Source: Prochlorococcus marinus str. MIT 9313 (GTDB lineage Bacteria; Cyanobacteriota; Cyanobacteriia; PCC-6307; Cyanobiaceae). From it: a stretch of DNA of 64,000 nucleotides. Below the pieces are notes generated by a model. That model did not search any database. It was not told the DNA's origin and was given only the letters and a program-made list of their open reading frames with translations. Location of the stretch: positions 2,049,347-2,113,346 of the forward strand of contig NC_005071.1 of assembly GCF_000011485.1 (NCBI RefSeq), written 5' to 3'. A program made the translations under genes and the position numbers. Shown one piece after another: positions 45,595-54,600 of this stretch. The first letter of the stretch is position 1. Each line of letters starts with the position of its first letter.

Positions 45595-47007
45595 TTGGAC
45601 ACCAAGGCCTGCCCACCCCGCCGCCTGAGCCTCGCCTGCCTGGCAATCTTCCTGCTGCTTTGGGCCGCCGCCGCAACTCGTCATGCTCTGCTGCAGAGCA
45701 ATGCTTACGATCTTGGCCTGTTCGACCAGTGGATCTGGTTGGCCAGTCAAGGATTGCCACCCTATTCATCGATGGAAGGGGTGCATCTGCTAGCTGATCA
45801 CGGCGCCTGGGCTCTCTATCTGGCAGCCATTCCATATCACTTCCATGCCAGCGTTCAATGGCTACTCGCCAGCCAGGCGGCTGGACTAAGCCTGACAGCA
45901 CTACCCCTTTGGTGGGTGGGCCGACAAGCAGGCCTTACTCCAAAACTGTGCTGGCTGATCTGCACACTTTGGTGGCTGCAGCCAGTGGTGTTCAACGCCA
46001 ATCTGTTCGACTTCCACCCAGAGGTATGGGTGATGCCGGCCCTGGCAGCTTGTTACTGGGCCAGTCGAGCCAAAAAAGCCTGGCTCTGGTTTGGCTTACT
46101 GCTCTTATTGCTTGGCTGCCGTGATGGACTTGTGCTTGTGGTGGTAGGCCTGGGGTTAGAGCAGGCTTTGCGTAAGCGATGGATCTGGGCCTTTGCAGCC
46201 ATTGGATTGGCCTTGGGCTGGTTGGCCATGCTCAATCACTGGCTTTACCCCTGGCTGAAAGGAAGTACTGGAGGCCCTAAGGCAGCCGGAGCCCTTTTCT
46301 CTTACCTAGGCGACAGTTTCGATGAGGTTCTCTTCAATCTGATCACAAAGCCTCAGTTGCTAATCGAGCATGTGGATTGGATCGGCGGACTGATCTATCT
46401 GCTGTTAATCAGTATTGCCGTCGCTCCATTCTGGCGCCGAAACTCCCTACCCGTTCTGATGGGAGGTTTACCGCTAGTTCTGGTGAATCTGCTATCGGAA
46501 GAGTCACCGCAACGAACACTGATCCATCACTACAGCCTGCCAATTGCGGTGATAGCTGTTGTAGCTGCCATCGATGGACTGGCTGTACGCCCAAAACAAG
46601 CTGTTCCTTGGCGGCTACTGACCTGGAGCACCATCTGCTGGGTAGCCCTTGCTAAGCCCTGGTTTTTTAGTGGGCCTTATCTGGAAAGACTCAATGCATT
46701 GACCCCATCCCATGAAGCCATCGCAAACATTCCTAGCAGTAGCCGCCTTGCCACTACCAGTTATCTCGCCCCCCATCTCAGCCAACGCATTGCAATTGAC
46801 TTCCCCCGCCGCAAAGGAAAGTCTTTAGATCTAGAAAGCTTTGATGTACTGCTTCTCAACCCAAAAGATCCAGGTTGGGGATCCAGCCAAAAACATCAAC
46901 AGAAGCTATTAAGCAAAGCCAAACAAGCTGGCTGGTGGTGCGAAAGCTGGGACAACGGCTTGGAACTTTGTCAGCGATCCGAGCACAAATCGATCAAACA
47001 ACCTTAA
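45595..47007 (+). CDS. DUF2079 family membrane protein
   Basis: The 470-residue polytopic protein has the DUF2079 N-terminal pattern NAYDLGLFDQWIWLASQGLPPYS, with the conserved Asp-Leu-Gly-x-Phe-Asp-Gln, followed by FHPEVWVMPALAACYW and RDGLVLV. The family is related in fold to GT39-like transferases but its reaction is not known. The start is a TTG close before the first membrane segment. It ends 36 bases before the hairpin at 47043 and converges with a second DUF2079 gene. Confidence 0.87.
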   Translation: MDTKACPPRRLSLACLAIFLLLWAAAATRHALLQSNAYDLGLFDQWIWLASQGLPPYSSMEGVHLLADHGAWALYLAAIPYHFHASVQWLLASQAAGLSLTALPLWWVGRQAGLTPKLCWLICTLWWLQPVVFNANLFDFHPEVWVMPALAACYWASRAKKAWLWFGLLLLLLGCRDGLVLVVVGLGLEQALRKRWIWAFAAIGLALGWLAMLNHWLYPWLKGSTGGPKAAGALFSYLGDSFDEVLFNLITKPQLLIEHVDWIGGLIYLLLISIAVAPFWRRNSLPVLMGGLPLVLVNLLSEESPQRTLIHHYSLPIAVIAVVAAIDGLAVRPKQAVPWRLLTWSTICWVALAKPWFFSGPYLERLNALTPSHEAIANIPSSSRLATTSYLAPHLSQRIAIDFPRRKGKSLDLESFDVLLLNPKDPGWGSSQKHQQKLLSKAKQAGWWCESWDNGLELCQRSEHKSIKQP

Positions 47008-47042
47008 GACCGCCTTACTGGATTAAAAGCCTGCAAAACGAT

Positions 47043-47070
47043 GCCCCCTCCATGAATGCATGGAGGGGGC
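47043..47070. terminator. 12-bp hairpin, probable shared terminator
   Basis: The perfect arms GCCCCCTCCATG and CATGGAGGGGGC enclose an AATG loop. On the minus strand the hairpin is followed by ATCGTTTT, a weak T-run, and on the plus strand by TCTCGTC, so it fits best as a terminator for the minus-strand transcript but may act in both directions. It lies between the convergent genes. Confidence 0.72.
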
Positions 47071-47125
47071 TCTCGTCGGGTCCACTCTGGCGCGGAACCA
47101 TTTGATCAGGGAACAGGTGTAAAAA

Positions 47126-47302
47126 TCAGCCGGCGTTCTCCGCGATCAGCAGACCCTGCATCGAACAACTGGAACTCATGAGCACCTCCTCCTTTGGGGA
47201 TAACGACAATTCACGAAGCATGCGACGCATGCCTATGTCAGGCAAAGTCACTTCGCTATTGCCAAAGCAAATCAACAGTAACCGGAATCGAGCAGAAGGC
47301 AC
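47126..47302 (-). CDS. Small unknown protein, up to 58 residues
   Basis: Not recognised. On the minus strand a GTG at 47302 starts a 58-codon frame, 17 bases after the stop of the DUF2079 gene. Its translation is protein-like: RFRLLLICFGNSEVTLPDIG, then MRRMLRELSLSPKEEVL, ending SMQGLLIAENAG before TGA. Inside it, GGAGGAGGTG lies just upstream of an in-frame ATG at 47179, a strong ribosome-site match that could start a 17-residue product instead; ATGs at 47230 and 47221 are further possibilities. The hairpin at 47043-47070 follows 55 bases after the stop. Charge alternation in the middle suggests a short helix. Confidence 0.45.
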   Translation of the reverse strand: MPSARFRLLLICFGNSEVTLPDIGMRRMLRELSLSPKEEVLMSSSCSMQGLLIAENAG

Positions 47303-47319
47303 GTTCTGAACCTTCTATT

Positions 47320-48957
47320 TCATCCAGGCTCAAGTGCTAGCAATGCATCAAGGCAACGTCTTGCATCAGGAGAGGAATCAACGCTATTGCGCAAAACCAC
47401 CAACCCATCCGCGCAGCTCACCACCCCGTAACGCCCCTCTTCCATGAGTTCCTGCAAGGCCTTATTGATAGATCGCCAACGAGACGTTTCCTGGCGAAAC
47501 AGTGGCATCAACGAACGGTAATAGCCAGGGAAAGCCAAGACCCATTGAACCGATTCAATTTGATCCTGACGGTTGTAGTACTCGATATGTTTCGGGAAGC
47601 GCAAGGCAACTTCCCGTTCCGCCAGCAGCGGCAACAAGGGAGTATCAGCAGCGACCGAGGCGTTATCTGGCACAAGCCCAACGGCATGACGGGCCGTTGC
47701 AGCTCGCTGCAGCATGGCGCCCGGCGAGACATGAACCAATGGACTAAAGCTATCTGGTACCAGAGCGGAGAACGTGCGATGGGGATTGCTTGCCAAAGTC
47801 AAAACAAGCCCTAGGGCAAGACATCCTGTCCAGAAACGCCGGAACCAAAGATGAGACCAGAAACCTGAATGGGCCTGCCACCAAAGCATTGCGCCCATAA
47901 ATAACCCTGGAACCAAAGCAAGCACATACCTGAGCGTTACCGACAACGCACTCATGCCCTGGGACACCAAGGCGATGAATAAAGGCACAGCCACCATCAG
48001 GGCCACATCCAGCGAAACAAAGGGGATAAAGGCCAAAGGCAACGCTGGCGCCAGCAGAAAAGCCAAGGTGGTTCCAGGGGGAGACACCAAGGCCGCCAGC
48101 AAACGAAGCGGATGGGTCACCATCGTCCATAGAACGGTGAAGGTCCCACCAGTGCGGCCTTGCAAAAGATGCCCAAACTTTTCCTGCAGGAAGCGATCAG
48201 ACAGGGAGGAATCAAACTGGGGCTGAATCCAGCCAGTCATCACTGCCACATAAACCAACGACATCGCCATGACCATGAGGCCGATAGCGCGTGCACCAGG
48301 TCGACGAAGCGATGCCCACAATCCAAGTGAAAACAGGGTGAGACCCGCATCTTCACGCACCAACAGCATCAGGAAACTGCAAGCCATAACCTGGCGCCAC
48401 CCCTGCTTCAGGAGACCATCAACAACCAAAAAGCCCAGTAATGGCAACCAACAAAGGTCGTGAAAGTTTTCAACAAGTGGGCCAATCACGGTTCCACTGA
48501 GGTAGTAGGACGCGGTCAAGCGAATCGCCAAGGGTCGCGACAATCGGGCCGACGCCATCCGCCACAACACCAAACCTGCTAGAGCCAACAGGCCCACTTG
48601 AATCAACGGCAATGCCCAGCGACCAAAGAGTGCAACTAAGGGCGCTGCCAACACAGTCAGCACATTGGCGTGCTGGCCAAGATGGAGATAGTCGATGCTT
48701 GGCAAAGCATCTTGATTCGCAACAGCTGCCGACAACTCCGACGAAAGGCTACTTTCAAAAAAATGACCCCTAGCAGTAGACCAAAGCTCCTGCAAAAAAA
48801 GAGCTTGGTCGTAAGTAGCAGTCAGACTTTCAAGGCGCCAAAACTGAATCAGCAGTCCGACCAGCCAAAAGCCGCCAGCCATCCCAAGAACCACCCAAGG
48901 GAAGTTGTCTCTGCGATAAGACATCAACCCACTGACAAGAGATGACATTCGCATCAT
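47320..48957 (-). CDS. DUF2079 family membrane protein
   Basis: The 545-residue polytopic protein has the DUF2079 layout: ATYDQALFLQELWSTARGHF after the first membrane segment, then LHLGQHANVLTVLAAPLVAL, GPLVENFHDLCWLPLLGFLV and LVREDAGLTLF, the last a conserved Arg-Glu-Asp motif. The function is not established; a role in surface glycans is inferred from fold and from neighbouring GT39-like genes. It is convergent with the other DUF2079 gene and probably arose by an old duplication. The small reading frame at 47126 follows it directly. Confidence 0.87.
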   Translation of the reverse strand: MMRMSSLVSGLMSYRRDNFPWVVLGMAGGFWLVGLLIQFWRLESLTATYDQALFLQELWSTARGHFFESSLSSELSAAVANQDALPSIDYLHLGQHANVLTVLAAPLVALFGRWALPLIQVGLLALAGLVLWRMASARLSRPLAIRLTASYYLSGTVIGPLVENFHDLCWLPLLGFLVVDGLLKQGWRQVMACSFLMLLVREDAGLTLFSLGLWASLRRPGARAIGLMVMAMSLVYVAVMTGWIQPQFDSSLSDRFLQEKFGHLLQGRTGGTFTVLWTMVTHPLRLLAALVSPPGTTLAFLLAPALPLAFIPFVSLDVALMVAVPLFIALVSQGMSALSVTLRYVLALVPGLFMGAMLWWQAHSGFWSHLWFRRFWTGCLALGLVLTLASNPHRTFSALVPDSFSPLVHVSPGAMLQRAATARHAVGLVPDNASVAADTPLLPLLAEREVALRFPKHIEYYNRQDQIESVQWVLAFPGYYRSLMPLFRQETSRWRSINKALQELMEEGRYGVVSCADGLVVLRNSVDSSPDARRCLDALLALEPG

Positions 48958-49188
48958 TCCTCAGCTGCCGAAATGAATACTAGAGAGCCGCCAAATACCA
49001 TCCTAAGGAAGGATAAAGACCAGGAGAAAAGGGCAGAGACAGTCTGGTTAGAGACTTTCCCAAATCCAGTCATCAATGGAATAATAGGCGAAAAAAATTA
49101 TACTTAACACCAAAAGACAACCTTCACTCATAACATCACTGACTCAGGCGGTAACTTGCTCAATACCGGCAGATATCTATCAACCATT

Positions 49189-50175
49189 TTAGCGCCCTGA
49201 CGGATTTGCTAGCAAGACATAGGTTCGCAGCAACCCTAGGCCGAAGGAGAGATAAAGCATCAACTCTGCCCACTCCTGATCAATATTCAGAACCATAGCT
49301 GTCGCTGACCTGGTAGCAACAAAATAAGACAAAAACGCAGCACAAAAGAATAGAGGCCAGAAATACCTGGGCAGAAAAAATGTTCCGGCAGGAATTACAT
49401 CCTCTCGAGATGATCTTGCTTTAAACAATCCAAAAGATGGCCGCCATAACACCAAAACCAGAATCAATACTGACACCAGAAAAAGATTAATATCGAGATA
49501 ATCTTGAAAAAACTCGAGGTTATGAATTGTTGTCTGATTTTGAGCATTAAGAGCAGCTATGTTATCAGGTGTTCTCCAGCCGAACAAAACCTGACCCCAA
49601 GCAAGCTCCTCTAAGCCAACAAAAAGCATTCCCAAAGCAATCATCCCATAAATGGCTCCATGCAAGCGCATCAAGAGACGCCTCCATAAGTCCCTAGAAA
49701 TCAGCCAAGAGACCCAAGCAGAAGTGAACAGAATTAGAGCCTGCAAGTACTCAAGAATTCCTCCTTCTCCAAGCAGCCGTTTGTAACGCAAAACATCCTG
49801 AACGGACAGCTTGAATAGAGCTACAGATCCCATAATAAATAATGCAAGGATCAACATCAATAGAGAGCGACTTGCTCTAGCCGAAGGACTAAACTCCGAA
49901 AGCAAAGACCTTAAGAAGGTTGAGCGTCGCAGAAAATTCCCTAAAAAAACTAACAACAGACCAGCGACTCCAAGCTGCAGCTCAGGCCAAGGAGAGACAT
50001 CTAACGAGAAAGCGCTGACAAATTTATACAGCGAAACTGCAACAATAAATGCCCCAAAATAGATAACAGCCTGGCCGCAAATACGTTGCACAAGCTTTTG
50101 TCTAACCACGCTCTCGCGAAGAGAATCACCAGCATCTCGCTGAACCTGGGAATTCGACGGAAGGGGAGTACTCAT
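49189..50175 (-). CDS. Polytopic membrane protein of unknown function
   Basis: The 328-residue protein has a polar N-terminus of about 35 residues and about eight membrane segments. A conserved-looking motif, GLEELAWGQVLFGWRTPDNI, followed by NAQNQTTIHNLEFFQDYLD, is one I recall from a widespread bacterial membrane family carrying EEISWGQ-type motifs and no assigned function. The paired glutamates could lie at an active site. AT content is a little above that of its neighbours. It stands alone between gaps of 231 and over 600 bases. Confidence 0.8.
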   Translation of the reverse strand: MSTPLPSNSQVQRDAGDSLRESVVRQKLVQRICGQAVIYFGAFIVAVSLYKFVSAFSLDVSPWPELQLGVAGLLLVFLGNFLRRSTFLRSLLSEFSPSARASRSLLMLILALFIMGSVALFKLSVQDVLRYKRLLGEGGILEYLQALILFTSAWVSWLISRDLWRRLLMRLHGAIYGMIALGMLFVGLEELAWGQVLFGWRTPDNIAALNAQNQTTIHNLEFFQDYLDINLFLVSVLILVLVLWRPSFGLFKARSSREDVIPAGTFFLPRYFWPLFFCAAFLSYFVATRSATAMVLNIDQEWAELMLYLSFGLGLLRTYVLLANPSGR

Positions 50176-50472
50176 TAGGCACTGCTCTGTGTCTTAAGGG
50201 AAGATTAATACAATCTTAATTGGCCATGTGATAGTCAAGAGAAGAAGCCCATGACAGCCACCTAGGCCATTGACCTCGCCAAAAGACTCATAGCAAAGGA
50301 CTTCAATCAATAAATTCACTGCTTACTAGGGATTGATTTAAAATTAAAATCCAGCCCTTGATGCCATAAATCTCACGGCATTGCCTGCAGCCAGCAGATC
50401 ATAATGGGGAAGACAATTTTAAAAATACTTGCCCACAAAGGGCTTCCAGGCTCTAATTACTGCAATCAAAAA
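50176..50472. other. AT-rich intergenic stretch
   Basis: This is the left part of the gap from 50176 to 50811 between the membrane protein gene and the UPF0367 gene. No gene, hairpin with T-run or promoter was recognised here. The middle of the gap holds the frameshifted reading frame at 50473-50648. Between that and 50811 there is a partial inverted repeat TAAGT...ACTTA near 50725 of unknown meaning. Confidence 0.45.
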
Positions 50473-50648
50473 TCAATACTCAAGCGAGAAGCTGTCGAGC
50501 TCTAACTCCTCAGGGGCGCAGATTTCCTTTGAGACGAAATCGGTGAGCTGCAGATCGGCACCCAAACAAACAATGCCGACACGACAAGATCAAAGCCTAA
50601 AGGGACACACAGCACCCATCCGAGCAAAAGATCCTTGACTGTCCACAT
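50473..50648 (-). pseudogene. Possible frameshifted small gene
   Basis: On the minus strand an ATG at 50648 opens a frame reading MWTVKDLLLGWVLCVPLGFD and then VVSALFVW, a membrane-like stretch. In the adjacent frame, from about 50562 to the stop at 50473, the translation is GADLQLTDFVSKEICAPEEL and then ELDSFSLEY, an acidic, protein-like tail. Joining the two near 50562 by a single-base shift would give one protein of about 58 residues with a membrane segment and an acidic end. This could be a broken gene, a sequencing error, or two chance frames. Confidence 0.35.
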
Positions 50649-50811
50649 CACTCAAACTGGACGCTGAGGGCACTGGCCAAATGGAGAGGATGAATGAAGA
50701 CCACTCGAGCGAACGGCTCATTATTAAGTGTAAATACTTATCCACTTTGGCCTACATGGCAAATGGTGGGGCGTGATTCGCAAGAATGATGCAATCCTGT
50801 CAACGTTGTCC

Positions 50812-51075
50812 GTGTACGTCATTGAGCTGGCCCTCAAATTGAGCCCCTTGCCGGTATCGGTGCAGCGAAAAGCATTAACAGATGCGGAAGCCGTTTACCA
50901 GCAAGTGCGCAAGTGCCTGGAGAGAGGTCAGCCTCACCTTCTCGAGCTCAGTTGCGAAAAAGTCGAAGACAAGAAAGTCACTGTTTTGGTCAGTGAAATA
51001 GTTGCTGTTCAGCTCTATGAGAAAACAGCAGCAACTGGAGGCAGTAAGCGGCCTGGCTTTTCCTTTGAAACCTGA
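50812..51075 (+). CDS. UPF0367 family protein
   Basis: The 87-residue product begins at a GTG ([20 protein letters not shown]) and contains [21 protein letters not shown] and a C-terminal [21 protein letters not shown] recall this as the UPF0367 family of cyanobacteria, of unknown function. The open frame reaches 50773, but the GTG at 50812 aligns with the family's usual N-terminus. The ABC ATPase gene starts 41 bases downstream. Confidence 0.85.
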
Positions 51076-51116
51076 GGCCATGGTGGACGAGAACGCTGAT
51101 CAAAGCATCTTTAGAG

Positions 51117-51794
51117 ATGGCCCCCCTCCTAAGCTTTGAGCAGGTGAGCTTCATTTGGCCCTGCGGCACAAAAGCCTTGGACCAATGCAGTTTTTCAATT
51201 CCAGAACCAGGCCTATGGATGCTCGTAGGCAGCAATGGCAGCGGCAAAAGCACCCTTGCCAAGCTGATCAGCGGTTTATTACAGCCAGAGCATGGTCAGG
51301 TGACTTGCATGCTCAAACCTGCTCTGGTGTTTCAAAACCCTGACCATCAACTGCTGTTGCCAAGTTGCGGCAGCGACTTGCTGCTGAATTTACCTAGCGA
51401 CATCCCAATCAAACAACGCCAACAGCGCATTGGCGATTCCCTAGAGCAGGTTGGTTTGGCCGCCATGGAATCGCGCCCGATTCACACCCTTAGCGGAGGC
51501 CAAAAACAACGCCTAGCAATTGCCGGCGCCCTGGCCAGTGAGGCCACACTGCTGCTGCTGGATGAACCAACAGCACTACTAGACCCAGCAAGCCAACAAA
51601 GGATTTTGGCAACAGTTCAACAACTTTGCCATCGCTCCCACGCACCCCTGACCGCCCTTTGGGTCACCCATCGCCTAGAAGAACTCGACCATGCTGATGG
51701 GGCTGCCAGGATGGAAAACGGCCGAGTAGGAGCCTGGCAATCTGGCCATCTGCTACGACAAAACCTCCAACCCCTTGCAGGTCGGCGGGGATGA
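51117..51794 (+). CDS. ABC transporter ATP-binding protein (energy-coupling-factor type)
   Basis: The 225-residue ATPase has a Walker A GSNGSGKST, a Q-loop in LVFQNPDHQLL, the signature LSGGQKQRLAIAGALA and Walker B LLLLDEPTALLDP. The QNPDHQL segment is typical of CbiO/EcfA-type ATPases that power uptake of cobalt, nickel or vitamins. No membrane subunit gene is adjacent, so the substrate is unknown. The tRNA-Asn gene follows 23 bases later on the same strand. Confidence 0.92.
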   Translation: MAPLLSFEQVSFIWPCGTKALDQCSFSIPEPGLWMLVGSNGSGKSTLAKLISGLLQPEHGQVTCMLKPALVFQNPDHQLLLPSCGSDLLLNLPSDIPIKQRQQRIGDSLEQVGLAAMESRPIHTLSGGQKQRLAIAGALASEATLLLLDEPTALLDPASQQRILATVQQLCHRSHAPLTALWVTHRLEELDHADGAARMENGRVGAWQSGHLLRQNLQPLAGRRG

Positions 51795-51817
51795 AGGGTA
51801 GGTTCTTCGGGTTGCAA

Positions 51818-51889
51818 TCCTCGGTAGCTCAGCGGTAGAGCGGTCGACTGTTAATCGATTGGTCGCAGGTTCGAATCCCGCCCGGGGAG
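51818..51889 (+). tRNA. trnN-GTT: tRNA-Asn (anticodon GTT)
   Basis: A 72-base cloverleaf is visible: acceptor stem TCCTCGG/CCGGGGA with one T-G pair, D arm GCTCAGCGGTAGAGC, anticodon stem-loop with CTGTTAATC and anticodon GTT, and T arm GCAGGTTCGAATCCCGC. The discriminator base is G and CCA is not encoded. A terminator follows 9 bases later. Confidence 0.97.
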
Positions 51890-51898
51890 TTTTCAGAT

Positions 51899-51922
51899 CC
51901 ACAGCCGGTGGCTGTGGTTTTT
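51899..51922 (+). terminator. Terminator of tRNA-Asn
   Basis: An 8-bp stem CCACAGCC/GGCTGTGG with a 3-base loop is followed by TTTTT. It lies 10 bases after the tRNA-Asn gene and ends its transcript. Confidence 0.93.
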
Positions 51923-52169
51923 GATTGACTGTTAGAGGGCATCCACAACAGTGCGTGGACAGATTCGGAAGACTTCCTAAAAAGAGGACACCTTTAAGGA
52001 ATTCGTCAGCCAGTCAAAAGGTCAGTCTGCATGGGAGTTTCAGTGATTGGCCTCTATGCCCCCACAGAGATGCCAATGATGCACCTCAAAGCAAATCTTG
52101 AGAGAATCTGACAAGCGCTGACTTCACAGCACCCCGATGATTTCAAATTCCTCCTGGACTCCGATCTAA

Positions 52170-52976
52170 ATGAAGCCTTGCATCCTGCTGATCGAAGACG
52201 ACCAGGACATGCGTGAACTGGTAAGCAGCCATTTAGAGCACAATGGTTTTGACGTACAGAACGCTGAAGACGGCATCAAAGGTCAGGCTCTTGCCCTTCA
52301 GTACACCCCAGACCTGATTTTGCTCGACTTGATGCTTCCCAACGTAGATGGGCTAACTCTCTGCCAGAGGTTGCGTCGAGACGAGCGCACCGCGGGGATT
52401 CCGATCTTGATGATCACCGCCTTGGCAGGCACAAAAGATAAGGTCACCGGCTTCAATTCAGGCGCGGATGATTACCTAACAAAGCCTTTTGATCTTGAAG
52501 AATTGCAAGTGAGGGTGAAATCCCTACTACGTCGCACCGATCGAGCGCCGGTGGGCACCAACGCTCATCACGAGATCCTCAGCTATGGCCCTCTCACACT
52601 CGTGCCTGAGCGATTTGAAGTGATTTGGTTTGAGCGTCCCGTACGGCTCACGCACCTGGAATTTGAGCTGCTCCACTGCCTACTTCAGCGCCATGGACAG
52701 ACCGTGGCACCTTCTCTAATCCTTAAGGAGGTATGGGGCTATGAACCTGATGATGACATCGAAACCATCCGAGTACATGTTCGCCACCTGCGCACCAAGC
52801 TGGAACCCGATCCGCGCAAACCCCGCTTCATTAAAACCGTCTACGGTGCTGGTTACTGCCTTGAATTGCCTACAGGAGGACAACTCGAAGGGATCCAAGA
52901 CCTCCTAATCCAAGCACGCCAAGAGAGGGAAGCCAGAGAAGCACAAAACAAGCAAGGAGAGCGCGCCAGCGCTTAA
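52170..52976 (+). CDS. rpaA: OmpR-family response regulator RpaA
   Basis: The 268-residue protein is a DNA-binding regulator. The receiver has acidic residues Asp10-Asp11, phosphoacceptor Asp53 in LILLDLMLP, Thr/Ser in MITALAG and Lys in LTKPF. The winged-helix output domain shows [20 protein letters not shown] and the recognition-helix region [20 protein letters not shown]. The segments [10 protein letters not shown] and [16 protein letters not shown] are those I recall for RpaA, the circadian output regulator phosphorylated by SasA, rather than for RpaB or PhoB. A polar tail rich in Glu and Arg follows the output domain. Its stop overlaps the convergent holB stop by 4 bases. Confidence 0.9.
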   Translation: MKPCILLIEDDQDMRELVSSHLEHNGFDVQNAEDGIKGQALALQYTPDLILLDLMLPNVDGLTLCQRLRRDERTAGIPILMITALAGTKDKVTGFNSGADDYLTKPFDLEELQVRVKSLLRRTDRAPVGTNAHHEILSYGPLTLVPERFEVIWFERPVRLTHLEFELLHCLLQRHGQTVAPSLILKEVWGYEPDDDIETIRVHVRHLRTKLEPDPRKPRFIKTVYGAGYCLELPTGGQLEGIQDLLIQARQEREAREAQNKQGERASA

Positions 52977-53953
52977 GCGCGAGGAATCAATTCCAGCAAA
53001 GCCACTTCCCAGGCCAGCCTGGGTTGCACAAACCCCAGCAGGTGTGAACGCAGCCTTTCCAAACGTTTCAGTGGTGTTGGATCAGGCCGTTGGATCCAAA
53101 AATGTTGTTGCCACCAATCAATCAGCCAAAGCTGCTGCTCCCCATTAAGAGCCTCCGTAAGGTCCCTCGCCAGAGCTAAGGCTTCCATTGGCTTTTGGGG
53201 ACGCTCTTCAAGCCGTAGCCAAAACTCCTCTGGGACTGCCTGCCAGAGCCCAAAATTCTGCAACAGCGCCCCAGGAGAACCAGCGGCCATCGCAACCAGT
53301 TCCGGCTGATCCAATGCCAACAAGGACGACCCCATCTCAGCTGTGCTCGTCCTGGCCAGAGCAGCCTGCATGTCAGCTGCTTCAAGACGAGCAAAAAGAA
53401 TCTGTTGGCATCGAGAGCGAATTGTCTTGAGCAAGCGCTCAGAAGCGGTCGAAAGCAGAATCAACAAGCCATGACCTGGTTCTTCCAGCGTTTTAAGCAA
53501 AGCATTGGCAGCAGCTTCGGGCATAGACTCTGAAGCTTCAATCACGACCATGCCCCTTGGGGCCTCAACAGGTCGTCGTCCTAGGAATCTTGTCACCCCG
53601 CGAATCTGTTCGAGGCGCACCTGTGGGGGGGAACGGCGGTTGACACCTTCTTCCTCTGCCTGGGACTTAGGGACCAAGCGGCCTTGATGCTGATAAGTCG
53701 GTTCGACCCAAAGCAGATCAGGATGGTTGAACGCCTCTAGACGACGGCGTTCACGCAGGGCCGGCTTACCACTGCTGATGAGGCCCTCGAGAAAACGCAA
53801 TGCCGCCAAACTGCGACCCACTCCATCTGGACCAGAAAAGAGATATGCGGGAGCCAGTCGACCCTGACTCAACGCTGCCTCCAGCAATGCAACTGCCAAC
53901 GGCTGAGCGATCAAATCTTCAAACAGCCCACGCGACTCAATCTCAAGGCTCAT
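52973..53953 (-). CDS. holB: DNA polymerase III delta' subunit
   Basis: The 326-residue clamp-loader subunit has an AAA+ core: [19 protein letters not shown] (a P-loop with Arg in place of the Walker A Lys, as in non-hydrolysing delta' proteins), [26 protein letters not shown] and sensor-1 [16 protein letters not shown] with the SRC motif. The zinc-binding cysteines of the E. coli protein are absent. It sits in the order copper ATPase, tmk, holB on the minus strand with 4-base overlaps, the usual bacterial tmk-holB pairing. It overlaps the rpaA stop by 4 bases. Confidence 0.93.
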   Translation of the reverse strand: MSLEIESRGLFEDLIAQPLAVALLEAALSQGRLAPAYLFSGPDGVGRSLAALRFLEGLISSGKPALRERRRLEAFNHPDLLWVEPTYQHQGRLVPKSQAEEEGVNRRSPPQVRLEQIRGVTRFLGRRPVEAPRGMVVIEASESMPEAAANALLKTLEEPGHGLLILLSTASERLLKTIRSRCQQILFARLEAADMQAALARTSTAEMGSSLLALDQPELVAMAAGSPGALLQNFGLWQAVPEEFWLRLEERPQKPMEALALARDLTEALNGEQQLWLIDWWQQHFWIQRPDPTPLKRLERLRSHLLGFVQPRLAWEVALLELIPRA

Positions 53954-54600
53954 CGCATGCTCTCTTGCAAAGGCCCAAAATGGTGCTTCAGCTGGCTCTC
54001 CAAAGCAGAACTAACTGACTCAACTTGTTGATCCGCCTGCAACGGCACCCAAGATCGTTCCCTAGCCAAAACAGCAAATCCAGTTGCCACCCTGGTTAAA
54101 AAATCAACTCCTTCCGCTTCGATTCGATCGTTAGATCTTGCATCACGCCGAAGCAGACTTTCTTCTACAGGCAACTCCAACCAAAAAGTTAGGTCCGGGA
54201 CAAGTCCAGCCGTGGCGATCTGCTCGAGTTGCTGAATCAAATCCAGATCCAACTCTCTTCCATAACCCTGATAAGCAAGGGTAGAGCCACTAAAACGATC
54301 ACTGAGAACCCAGTGCCCCTGCTCAAGCGCCGGTCGGATCAACTGAGCCACGTGCTGGGCTCGATCAGCCGCATACAACAACAGTTCCGCAAGGGGTTCT
54401 GGGGAGGCATCCCCAGGCGGGTGAAGAACCAACTTGCGCAAGGCAATACCCAAAGCCGTACCACCGGGCTCACGGGTGAGATGCAACCTTGCACCCTCAG
54501 GCATCAAACCGCTGCGTGGCAGCCAGTTGGCAAGGTGACGAAGCTGAGTGGTCTTGCCACAGCCGTCAATACCCTCCAGAACAAGAAAGCGACCACTCAT
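53950..54600 (-). CDS. tmk: Thymidylate kinase
   Basis: The 216-residue enzyme phosphorylates dTMP to dTDP. The P-loop is FLVLEGIDGCGKTTQLRHLA, the conserved DR motif is in WVLSDRFSGSTLAYQGYGR, and LTREPGGTALG binds substrate. The length is typical. Its start overlaps the copper ATPase stop by 4 bases and its stop overlaps holB's start by 4 bases, indicating one transcript. Confidence 0.97.
   Translation of the reverse strand: MSGRFLVLEGIDGCGKTTQLRHLANWLPRSGLMPEGARLHLTREPGGTALGIALRKLVLHPPGDASPEPLAELLLYAADRAQHVAQLIRPALEQGHWVLSDRFSGSTLAYQGYGRELDLDLIQQLEQIATAGLVPDLTFWLELPVEESLLRRDARSNDRIEAEGVDFLTRVATGFAVLARERSWVPLQADQQVESVSSALESQLKHHFGPLQESMR

Noticed and set aside
47126-47179. Prochlorosin-like lanthipeptide precursor
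   Set aside because: The 17-residue product has no long leader, no double-glycine motif and only one Cys, and no lanthipeptide synthetase was seen nearby.
50429-50638. Plus-strand 69-codon frame in the gap before UPF0367
   Set aside because: The opposite strand has a more protein-like pair of frames, and this reading is rich in Ser, Gln and Lys without structure.
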